A stretch of 7,507 nucleotides of DNA from Comamonadaceae bacterium (GTDB taxonomy: Bacteria; Pseudomonadota; Gammaproteobacteria; Burkholderiales; Burkholderiaceae_C): NCBI GenBank assembly GCA_947463845.1, contig CANHUM010000081.1:1-7507 (forward strand). The letters run 5' to 3'. Both the position numbers and the translations under genes were made by a program. The notes beneath the pieces were generated by a model. That model saw nothing but the letters and a program-made list of their open reading frames with translations, was not told the DNA's origin and searched no databases. Shown piece by piece: positions 1-6,141 of the stretch; positions within the stretch are counted from its first letter, which is position 1, and each line of letters opens with the position of its first letter.

Positions 1-3
1 ACC

Positions 4-438
4 ATGAGTGTGAGCACCCCGGTGCGCCGCGTGCTGGACACCAACATCGTTCTCGATCTGTGGGTGTTTGACGAACCCCAAGCCGAAGCCCTGCGCACCA
101 GCGTGGAGAGCGGCCGCACGCAATGGCTGGCCACCGCCGCCATGCGCGAGGAGTTGGCCCGCGTGCTGGCCTACCCGCAAATCGCCAAACGCCTGTCGCA
201 GCGTCAACTGCCCGCCAGCGCCGTGCTGGACCACTTTGACCGCTGCGCGCACCTGCAGCCCGACGCGCCCAAAGCCGCCTACGCCTGCAAAGACGCCGAC
301 GACCAGAAATTCATCGACCTGGCCGTGCAGCACACCGCCGCCCTGCACAGCAAAGACGCGCAAGTGCTGTGCATGAAAAAGCGCCTGGAGCGCTGCGGCG
401 TGGTGTTGAACCCGCCGGCCTACAATTTCGCCCTGTAA
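4..438 (+). CDS. PIN-domain protein, putative toxin component of a toxin-antitoxin pair
   Basis: The 144-residue product has the layout of a small single-domain PIN ribonuclease (PIN_3 / 'putative toxin-antitoxin system toxin component, PIN family'). The N-terminal strand VLDTNIVLDL carries the first conserved Asp (D12). A central acidic residue lies in MREEL (E49/E50). The block KDADDQKFIDLA (residues 96-107) supplies the middle acidic cluster (D97, D99, D100, D105), and HSKDAQVL contains the last (D118). In this family these carboxylates bind Mg2+ or Mn2+ for single-stranded RNA cleavage. Length matches the family. The ATG is only three bases from the window edge, so its ribosome binding site and any upstream antitoxin are not visible. 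The downstream UPF0149 gene starts 12 bases after the stop, suggesting co-transcription. The family call is firm; true toxin activity is inferred, and it could be a solitary RNase. Confidence 0.85.
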   Translation: MSVSTPVRRVLDTNIVLDLWVFDEPQAEALRTSVESGRTQWLATAAMREELARVLAYPQIAKRLSQRQLPASAVLDHFDRCAHLQPDAPKAAYACKDADDQKFIDLAVQHTAALHSKDAQVLCMKKRLERCGVVLNPPAYNFAL

Positions 439-450
439 ACGGAACAACGC

Positions 451-1224
451 ATGAACACGACCGCTGGCTTGGAAGCCGAAGACTTTGACACCCTGGACAA
501 CATTCTGGACGACCTGCGCGAGCGCTTTGAAGAAACGCCGCAGTGGGAGTTTTGCGAGGGTTTCATGGCAGCGCTGGTGTGCTGCCGCCGTGCCATCCCC
601 GACAGCGAGTGGTTGCCCATGCTGCTGGGCGTGGATGAGGGTGAGGACGGTGGCAGCTTTGCCGACGATGCCCAGCGCCAGCAGTTCATGGCCTTGTGGC
701 AGCGCCGTTTTAACGAGATCCGGCTCGCCCTGGACACCCCCGTCGAAGCACTGGACGACGACAAGGCTTATGCGCCCGAGGTGATGGATGTGCGCGGCGC
801 GATCGCCTCGCTGCCGCCTGAGGAGCGCCAAGAAATCGAAGCCAGCGAGATCCCGTCCTTCGCCCAGGTGTGGGCGCTGGGCTTCATGTTCGCGGTGGAA
901 AACTGGCCCGATGAGTGGGCAGCGCCCAAAGACAAGGACGCCGCCAAGTGGCATGACCTGTCGCTCGAAGCCATTGTGGCCCTGACCGAAGACGACGATG
1001 CGGTGCCCACTTTGTCGGCCTTGTCGGAAGACGGCCCACCCAGCGTGAGCGAAGAGCGCCTGAACGCCTACGGCGAAGCGCTGTGGGCGGTGTACGACCT
1101 GCGCGAGATCTGGCGCAACATCGGTCCGCGTGTGGCCCAGGTCATCAAGGAAGCCACGCCAGGGCGCAACGATGCGTGCAACTGCGGCAGCGGGAAGAAA
1201 TACAAGAAGTGCTGCGGCGCTTGA
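451..1224 (+). CDS. UPF0149 (YecA/YgfB) family protein with C-terminal SEC-C metal-binding motif
   Basis: This 257-residue acidic protein has a helical UPF0149-type domain over about residues 10-220. It contains the typical FCEGFMAAL and WALGFMFAVENWP segments, where the family has G-F-x-x-A helices. The last 20 residues are a SEC-C motif, PGRNDACNCGSGKKYKKCC, with Cys243, Cys245, Cys254 and Cys255 in the C-x-C-x8-C-C pattern. That motif binds zinc in SecA and many unrelated proteins. The molecular role of the family is not settled; a SecA- or ribosome-associated role is only suggested by the tail. The ATG at 451 follows the PIN stop by 12 bases and has only a weak GGA-type ribosome binding site, consistent with co-transcription. 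A perfect stem-loop overlaps the stop codon. The family call is confident; the function is unknown. Confidence 0.87.
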   Translation: MNTTAGLEAEDFDTLDNILDDLRERFEETPQWEFCEGFMAALVCCRRAIPDSEWLPMLLGVDEGEDGGSFADDAQRQQFMALWQRRFNEIRLALDTPVEALDDDKAYAPEVMDVRGAIASLPPEERQEIEASEIPSFAQVWALGFMFAVENWPDEWAAPKDKDAAKWHDLSLEAIVALTEDDDAVPTLSALSEDGPPSVSEERLNAYGEALWAVYDLREIWRNIGPRVAQVIKEATPGRNDACNCGSGKKYKKCCGA

Positions 1225-1233
1225 GGCCGCAGC
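1211..1233. terminator. Perfect 8-bp stem-loop across the stop codon at a convergent gene end
   Basis: GCTGCGGC (1211-1218) and GCCGCAGC (1226-1233) are exact reverse complements separated by a 7-base loop. The stop codon of the UPF0149 gene (TGA, 1222-1224) lies in that loop. The next gene is convergent and stops at 1243, so the hairpin sits at the 3' end of both transcripts. It is GC-rich but has no T tract on either strand, so it is not a classical intrinsic terminator. A bidirectional transcript-end or RNA-stabilising hairpin is the likelier role. The inverted repeat is seen directly; termination is inferred. Confidence 0.45.
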
Positions 1234-1242
1234 CGAGGGCCG

Positions 1243-2214
1243 TCACACCATCCACTGCGCCAGTGCGTCGCTGGTGGCTTGGGGCAGTTCTTCGGGAATG
1301 AAGTGGCCAGCGGCCATGACCTGTCCGGTCACTGTGCCTGCGCACTGCGCTTGCCAAAGCGCCACAGGCTTGAACATGCGGTTGACCACGCCGCGATCGC
1401 CCCAAAGCACCAGGGTGTCACAGACGATCTTGTCACCGCGCGCCCGGCCTTCGCGGTCATGCTGCAGGTCAATGCCTGCGCTGGCACGGTAGTCTTCGGC
1501 CGCGCTGTGGATGGCGGCCGACCACCCCTTGTCGTTGAGTGCGGGGTTGCAAAAGGCCCGTTCGTATTCAGCCAATCCGTCGGCTTCGATGTAACCCAGC
1601 CCCTGACTGCCCCAGCCGCCCAGCTTGGCATGCAGATAGGCCTTGGGGTTGCCGCCGATCATGAATTCGGGCAACGGTGCTGGCTGGGTCAGGTGGAACC
1701 AGTGGTAATAGGCCTGCGCAAACGCAAAGTAAGGGTCAGCCACGGGACCGGAGACCTCGGGTGTTTTGCCCCAATGGCCGCTGTACATGTCGAGCGTGGG
1801 CGCGATGTCAATGATGCACAGCTTCTTGACCCGCTGGGCATGGTCGAGCGCCAAGCGGTGCGCCACGCGCCCGCCCCGGTCGTGGCCACACAAGAAAAAG
1901 TCACCCACACCCAGCGCGTCGAGCAGGCCCACCACTTCTTGCGCCATCGCGCGCTTGCTGTAGTGCAGGTGCTGCGCGTCCCCCACGGCGTGCGATGAAT
2001 CGCCATAGCCGCGCAGGTCAGGCATCACCAGGCGGTAACGGCCACGCAGGTTTTGCGCGACGCGGTGCCACATGACATGGGTTTGGGGAAAGCCGTGCAG
2101 CAACACCAGCACGGGCAGGTGCGCTTGCGCGGCCCAGTCGGCCGAGCGCCGAAAGCAAACCGGCAGGCCCGCCACCGTGAGCGTTTGCCGCTCGAAGCCG
2201 TCAAACCAGGCCAT
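1243..2214 (-). CDS. Alpha/beta hydrolase, fluoroacetate/haloacetate dehalogenase-like (EC 3.8.1.3 type)
   Basis: The 323-residue protein matches the haloacetate dehalogenase branch of alpha/beta hydrolases, which displaces halide from haloacetate via an Asp-ester intermediate to give glycolate. The expected active site is complete: oxyanion region HGFPQT (40-45); nucleophile block GHDRGGR with Asp112 and the carboxylate-binding Arg113 and Arg116; Asp136 in IIDIAPT; halide-pocket His171 and Trp172 in YYHW; Tyr242 in EDYR; and general base His304 in AAGHFIPEE. The segment TQPAPLPEFMIGG is also typical. Between Asp136 and His171 it carries about 14 more residues than the dehalogenases I remember. 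The start at 2214 is chosen because it overlaps the receptor gene's stop (TGATG) with AAGG seven bases upstream (2222-2225); an upstream in-frame start would add 14 residues read from receptor coding sequence. It is the last gene of the operon. An epoxide hydrolase or esterase is a less likely alternative. Confidence 0.85.
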   Translation of the reverse strand: MAWFDGFERQTLTVAGLPVCFRRSADWAAQAHLPVLVLLHGFPQTHVMWHRVAQNLRGRYRLVMPDLRGYGDSSHAVGDAQHLHYSKRAMAQEVVGLLDALGVGDFFLCGHDRGGRVAHRLALDHAQRVKKLCIIDIAPTLDMYSGHWGKTPEVSGPVADPYFAFAQAYYHWFHLTQPAPLPEFMIGGNPKAYLHAKLGGWGSQGLGYIEADGLAEYERAFCNPALNDKGWSAAIHSAAEDYRASAGIDLQHDREGRARGDKIVCDTLVLWGDRGVVNRMFKPVALWQAQCAGTVTGQVMAAGHFIPEELPQATSDALAQWMV

Positions 2215-3236
2215 CAGTCGACCTTGGCGCCCGAAACCTTGACCACCTCGGCCCACTTCTTGTGTTCGGACTCGATGAGTGCAGCAAATTGTGCAGGTGT
2301 GTTGCCGCTGGGGATGGCGCCCAGGGTGGCCAGGCGCTCTTTCATGGCGGGGCTGGCCAGCGATTTGGCAACCTCTTGCTGAATACGGCTGACCACATCG
2401 GCAGGCGTGCCCGCTGGGGCCAGCAGGCCAAACCAGCTGCTGGCCTCAAAGCCTTTGAGGCCAGCAGCTTCTTCGATGGTGGGCAACTCGGGCATGGCGG
2501 CCGAACGCTGGGCACTGGTCACCGCCAGGGCTTTGAGCTTGCCCGAACGGATGAGGGCCATGGCCGAGGGCAGGTTGTCGAACATCACATCCATGCTGCC
2601 ACCCGCCAAATCGAGCAGTGCAGGTGCGGAGCCTCGGTAGGGAATGTGCGTCATGAAAGTGCCGGTCTGCGACTTGAACAGCTCGCCCGCCAGATGGATG
2701 GAGGTGCCGTTGCCGCTGGAAGCCATGTTCAGCTTGCCGGGATTGGCGCGGGCGAACTTGATGAAGTCGTTGACGTTGTTGATCTTGTTGGCTGTGGCTT
2801 TTTCAGTGTTGACCACCATGACGTTGGGCACACCGGCCACCAGGGTGATGGGCACGAAATCCTTGAAGGGGTCGTAGGGCAGCCTGGCATAAAGAGCCCG
2901 GTTGATGCCGTGTGTGCCGACTGTGCCCATGAGCAGGGTGTAGCCGTCACCCGCCGACTTGGCCACTTGCTCAGCACCGAGGTTGCCGCCCGCACCGCCC
3001 TTGTTTTCGATGACGAAGGGCTGGCCAAAAGCTTTGCTCAGGTCAGGGGCGATGGCGCGGGCCAGGATGTCGGTGGTGCCACCGGGCGCAAACGGCACCA
3101 CGATCTTGACCGGCTTGTTGGGCCAGGCACCTTGGGCCCAAGCCAAAGACGTGGTGGACAGCAGAACAGCGGCAGCCATGCCCAGGATCGGACGACGTGG
3201 AAGAGTGACGGACACTGTGCGAGAAAGATGAACCAT
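2214..3236 (-). CDS. Bug/TctC-family periplasmic solute-binding receptor
   Basis: The 340-residue protein is a Bug (TctC) receptor of the tripartite tricarboxylate transporter type, which binds a small carboxylate or related solute in the periplasm. The N-terminus is a signal peptide with basic residues, a hydrophobic core ([17 protein letters not shown]) and a probable cleavage after Ala34. The mature domain opens with the family block [20 protein letters not shown] (41-60), then GAGGNLGAE (81-89), [16 protein letters not shown] (172-187), [14 protein letters not shown] (200-213) and FDNLPSA (219-225). These loops line the ligand cleft in known Bug structures. Length is normal and the start is backed by a strong ribosome binding site. 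No TctA or TctB membrane gene is in the window, as is usual for the many orphan Bug genes of Burkholderiales. Position inside a catabolic operon suggests it captures that pathway's substrate. Known Bug ligands include dicarboxylates, acidic amino acids and nicotinate-like compounds; the ligand here cannot be read from sequence. Confidence 0.92.
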   Translation of the reverse strand: MVHLSRTVSVTLPRRPILGMAAAVLLSTTSLAWAQGAWPNKPVKIVVPFAPGGTTDILARAIAPDLSKAFGQPFVIENKGGAGGNLGAEQVAKSAGDGYTLLMGTVGTHGINRALYARLPYDPFKDFVPITLVAGVPNVMVVNTEKATANKINNVNDFIKFARANPGKLNMASSGNGTSIHLAGELFKSQTGTFMTHIPYRGSAPALLDLAGGSMDVMFDNLPSAMALIRSGKLKALAVTSAQRSAAMPELPTIEEAAGLKGFEASSWFGLLAPAGTPADVVSRIQQEVAKSLASPAMKERLATLGAIPSGNTPAQFAALIESEHKKWAEVVKVSGAKVD

Positions 3237-3241
3237 GTTTG

Positions 3242-3248
3242 TCTCCTT
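3242..3248 (-). promoter_or_regulatory. Strong Shine-Dalgarno of the receptor gene
   Basis: On the minus strand AAGGAGA lies six bases before the ATG at 3236. It is the best ribosome binding site in the window. It fixes the receptor start and fits the much higher expression usually needed for a periplasmic binding protein compared with its cytoplasmic operon partners, most of which have weak sites. Confidence 0.8.
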
Positions 3249-3288
3249 GAATCAGGTGCAAATCATGATGCCACTGGCACGCTGAAAA

Positions 3289-3301
3289 CCTGTCACACAG
3301 G
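3289..3301 (-). promoter_or_regulatory. Short inverted repeat with T run between synthetase and receptor genes
   Basis: Read on the minus strand, CCTGT-GTG-ACAGG forms a 5-bp stem (6 bp with a G-U pair) with a 3-base loop, followed directly by TTTT. It lies in the only sizeable gap of the operon (3237-3319). The shape resembles a weak terminator or attenuator, or a 3'-end stabilising hairpin that could separate receptor mRNA levels from the upstream genes. The stem is short, so chance is a real alternative. I found no convincing -35/-10 promoter in the same gap. Confidence 0.25.
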
Positions 3302-3319
3302 CGAAGAAAGGCGCTGTTT

Positions 3320-4885
3320 TTAAGGGTTTGTCCCGGTCAAAAGGGTCTGCAAAACGGGTTTTTGTACTTTGCCCAAAGCGCTTTTGGGCAGGTTGTCCAT
3401 GAACACCACACGGCGCGGCAGTTTGAAGCGGGCGATGCAGCTTTGCAAATGCTGCAACACGGCATCGGCTGTCAGGGCTTGTCCGGCGCAATCGGCTGCG
3501 CGCACCAGCACGGCCACGGGCACCTCGCCCCATCTCTCGTCGGCCATGCCCACCACCGCACACTCGGCCACACCGGGCAGGGTCACGAGCTGGTTTTCGA
3601 TTTCAGCCGGGTAGATGTTTTCGCCGCCCGAGATGATCATGTCCTTGCTGCGGCCGACGATGGTGATGCAGCCGTCTTCAGCGCGTTGGCCCAAATCGCC
3701 GGAGTGGAACCAACCGTCCTGCAAACCCTGGCCTTGGTTTTGCGCCGCTTGCTCGGGTCCGCTCCAGTAACCCTGCATCAGGTTCGCCGCCCGAATGCAG
3801 ACTTCGCCTGTCTCACCGGGGCCCACCTCGTGCCCCTGCGTATCGACGAGCTTGACCTCGGCTTCGGGTTGAGGCCAGCCCGATGCCCCCACGCGGGCCA
3901 TGGCGTCAGGCAGACGCAGCACGATGGACACGGGGCCGGTTTCGGTGGTGCCATAGACCTGCCCCACAGGGACATGGCGGGCGTGCAAGGTGTCCAGATA
4001 AGCCACCGGCACAGTGGACGAGCCGGTCATGATGCCGCGCAGACCCGTGAGTGGGGTGTGCGCCCAACGCGGGTGGTCAAACAGGGCACGCATGGTGGCG
4101 GGCACGAGCAGGGAGAGCGTGGGCCGACTCGTGGTCATCTCATCGAGCCAGGCCGACGGGTCAAAGCGTGGGTGCAGCACCACCTCCACCCCGGCCAGCA
4201 GCGCGGGCAGCGTCTGGATGCACAGCCCCCCTACATGGAACAGGGGCAGCGTGGACAGCACCTTGTCACCCCGCAAGAAATCATGCGCCCAGGCACTGGC
4301 GCGGGCATTGGCCAGCAGCGCCGCTTGCGTGTGCACGGCACCCTTGGGCACGCCGGTGGTGCCCGAGGTGTAGACCAACAGCAGCGGCAGTTCGCTGTGC
4401 ACACTGGGCAAGTGCAGGCCACGTGGCGAAGCGGTCGCGATCAGGCTGTCGTGGTGGGTGTGCTGCAGGCCCTGACTCTGAAGCGCCTGAGCCGTATCGG
4501 CATGGTGGCGGTCATGCACCAGCAGGCGTGGTTGCGCGTCCTGGATGACTTGCTGCAACTCGGGCACAGCCAGACGAAAATTCAATGGCGAAAACACCGC
4601 CCCCAAGCGGGCGCAAGCCACCAGTGTGATCAGCTGCAGTTCATGGTTGAAACCGAGCCAAGCCACGCGGTCGCCCGGCTGCACAGCCCAGGTCGATTGC
4701 AGGTGCGCGGTGACGCGCTCCACGCGCCGCCAGAGCTTGGCAAAGTCGTAGGCGAAGGTGCTGTCACCCGTCTGGGTGACTTTGCGCTCATCGCCCCGGA
4801 AGGTCATGGCGGGCAGCGTGCCGCAGCGCTGCGCCAGTTGCGCAAACCGAGCAGCCAGCAGGCTGGTCTCGCTGTCCGACATCAT
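3320..4885 (-). CDS. AMP-forming acyl-CoA synthetase (ANL superfamily)
   Basis: The 521-residue enzyme activates a carboxylic acid with ATP to an acyl-adenylate and transfers it to CoA. All core adenylation motifs are present: phosphate-binding loop VYTSGTTGVPKGA (171-183), LPLFHVGG (213-220), YGTTETGP (311-318), GWFHSGDLG (391-399, with ribose-binding Asp397), GRSKDMIISGGENIYPAEIE (411-430, hinge and A8 loop), and C-terminal PKSALGKVQK with catalytic Lys506. Overall pattern and length fit medium/long-chain fatty-acid or aryl/cycloalkyl acid-CoA ligases; the acyl substrate cannot be deduced. The start is set by overlap with the flavoprotein gene: ATGATG gives starts at 4885 (4-base ATGA overlap) or 4882 (1-base TGATG overlap). 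An upstream in-frame extension of 30 residues would lie inside the neighbour and is rejected. Overlap implies translational coupling, and the product may be a substrate, or a later product, of the acyl-CoA dehydrogenase-like partner. Confidence 0.93.
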   Translation of the reverse strand: MMSDSETSLLAARFAQLAQRCGTLPAMTFRGDERKVTQTGDSTFAYDFAKLWRRVERVTAHLQSTWAVQPGDRVAWLGFNHELQLITLVACARLGAVFSPLNFRLAVPELQQVIQDAQPRLLVHDRHHADTAQALQSQGLQHTHHDSLIATASPRGLHLPSVHSELPLLLVYTSGTTGVPKGAVHTQAALLANARASAWAHDFLRGDKVLSTLPLFHVGGLCIQTLPALLAGVEVVLHPRFDPSAWLDEMTTSRPTLSLLVPATMRALFDHPRWAHTPLTGLRGIMTGSSTVPVAYLDTLHARHVPVGQVYGTTETGPVSIVLRLPDAMARVGASGWPQPEAEVKLVDTQGHEVGPGETGEVCIRAANLMQGYWSGPEQAAQNQGQGLQDGWFHSGDLGQRAEDGCITIVGRSKDMIISGGENIYPAEIENQLVTLPGVAECAVVGMADERWGEVPVAVLVRAADCAGQALTADAVLQHLQSCIARFKLPRRVVFMDNLPKSALGKVQKPVLQTLLTGTNP

Positions 4886-6141
4886 TCGTCTTTTTCGCCG
4901 GGTTCGTACAGGGCTTCGCGGCCAATGCGGTCCAGGCACAGCTCTGCTGTCCAAGGCAGCATGAGCGAGCCGCAACGCGCATCGCGGTACAGGCGCTCCA
5001 GCGGCAGGCTTTTGAGCATGGACTGGCCGCCGCAGGTGCGGATCGCCAGGCGGGCGATGTCTTGCGCGTTTTCCATGATGGTGTACTGCGCGGCGTAGGC
5101 ACGCAGGCGGGTGGACTTGGACGGGTCGACCTTCGCGTCCTCAATGGCGCGCAGGAACAGGTTGCGGGTCTGTTCAAGCTTGACAAACATCTCGGCCACG
5201 GCGATCTGTTTGGTCGCGAACTGGCGGCGTTTGACGGGGCCGATGCCCGGAATTTCGCCACGCAGATAGGCCACAGTGAAGTCGTACGCAGCCTGGGCGA
5301 TGCCCATGTAAGTGGGCGAGAGCGTCATGAACATGTGCGGCCAGCGGCTGGCAGCCTGAAAGTACAGGCCTTGCGGCATGAGCGCCGCATCGTCCGGCAC
5401 AAAGACGTCTTTGAAGACCAGGTTGCGCGATACGGTGGCGCGCATGCCCAGCGGGTCCCAGTCGCCTTCAACTGTCAGGCCTGGTGCGGTGCGCGGCACG
5501 GCCAAATACAGCGTGTCGCGGCGCGAGAGGTCGGCATCGGTTTTTTTCTCGGTGCACAGCACACCAAAGAAATCGGCCGCATCCGACAGCGAAGCGAAGA
5601 TTTTTTTGCCATTGATCTTCCAGCCGCCCTCCACCTTGACGGCAAGGGTGCCAAAGGGTTGGGCACCCGCAGCGGCGGCGCCGCCTTCCGAAAACGGCTG
5701 GGCGTAGATCGCGCCGTCTTTGACCACGCGGGCAAAGTGTGTGGCCTGGTGCTTGCGGTGAATGGCACGCTGCTCGGGCGTCATCTCCAGGTCTTCAGAC
5801 AACAAGCCACTCCAGAGCATGGTGCAGACATGCATGTTGAAGGTGAGCGCGGTCGCGCCGCAGTAACGTCCGATTTCTGCCGAGACCATGGCGTAGGTGG
5901 CGTAGTCGGCACCTTGGCCGCCATGCGCTTCGGGCACGCACAACGCCAGCAGGCCCGAATCGCGCAGGTCATCGTAGTTGGCGAACGGAAACTGGGCGTC
6001 GCGGTCAAGCTGCGCTGCGCGCGGGGCAAATTTGTCGCGCCCCAGTTGACGCGCCAGCGCCATCAGTTTTTCTTGCTTCTCGGTCAGCGGGTAGTCATCG
6101 CCGCAAATCGGCATGGTTTTGGGCAGGGTCGGGTCAGTCAT
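4882..6141 (-). CDS. Acyl-CoA dehydrogenase-family flavoprotein lacking the usual catalytic Glu
   Basis: The 419-residue protein has the acyl-CoA dehydrogenase fold in order: N-terminal helical domain (LCVPEAHGGQGADYATYAMV, 67-86), central beta domain (AQPFSEGGAAAAGAQPFG, 147-164; WKINGKKIFASLSDAADFFG, 174-193; WDPLGMRATVSRNLVFKDVF, 228-247), and C-terminal FAD-binding helices ending in CGGQSMLKSLPLERLYRDAR (370-389). In medium-chain enzymes RDA is followed by the catalytic Glu in an IYEG motif; here the segment reads CGSLMLPWTAE, putting Leu395 at that site. The helix position used by isovaleryl-CoA dehydrogenase also seems to lack a carboxylate (about Met270). It may therefore be an atypical dehydrogenase or a flavin monooxygenase-like member (DszC-type). 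The start at 6141 has AAGGAC six bases upstream and overlaps the hydrolase gene by 8 bases; an extra 19-residue upstream start has no such support. Confidence 0.88.
   Translation of the reverse strand: MTDPTLPKTMPICGDDYPLTEKQEKLMALARQLGRDKFAPRAAQLDRDAQFPFANYDDLRDSGLLALCVPEAHGGQGADYATYAMVSAEIGRYCGATALTFNMHVCTMLWSGLLSEDLEMTPEQRAIHRKHQATHFARVVKDGAIYAQPFSEGGAAAAGAQPFGTLAVKVEGGWKINGKKIFASLSDAADFFGVLCTEKKTDADLSRRDTLYLAVPRTAPGLTVEGDWDPLGMRATVSRNLVFKDVFVPDDAALMPQGLYFQAASRWPHMFMTLSPTYMGIAQAAYDFTVAYLRGEIPGIGPVKRRQFATKQIAVAEMFVKLEQTRNLFLRAIEDAKVDPSKSTRLRAYAAQYTIMENAQDIARLAIRTCGGQSMLKSLPLERLYRDARCGSLMLPWTAELCLDRIGREALYEPGEKDE

Noticed and set aside
796..1401. GCGATCGC-like palindromes near 800 and 1395 as possible dispersed repeats.
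   Set aside because: Only two imperfect copies, both within coding sequence, as expected by chance in GC-rich DNA.
3237..3319. Sigma-70 promoter before the receptor gene (a GTGACA -35-like hexamer on the minus strand).
   Set aside because: The best -10 candidate at proper spacing matches only about half of the consensus.
2262..3323. Plus-strand open frame (353 codons) opposite the receptor gene.
   Set aside because: It is a shadow of the Bug receptor coding sequence, with no domain and no ribosome binding site.
4886..4975. Possible N-terminal extension of the synthetase by 30 residues.
   Set aside because: It would lie wholly inside the flavoprotein gene, is arginine-rich and unlike the family, and a coupled ATGATG start sits at the expected place.
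3362..5098. Long plus-strand open frame (578 codons) opposite the synthetase gene.
   Set aside because: It is antisense to an enzyme with all adenylation motifs, its translation is rich in His, Gln, Gly and Arg with no recognisable domain, and high third-position GC creates such open antisense frames.
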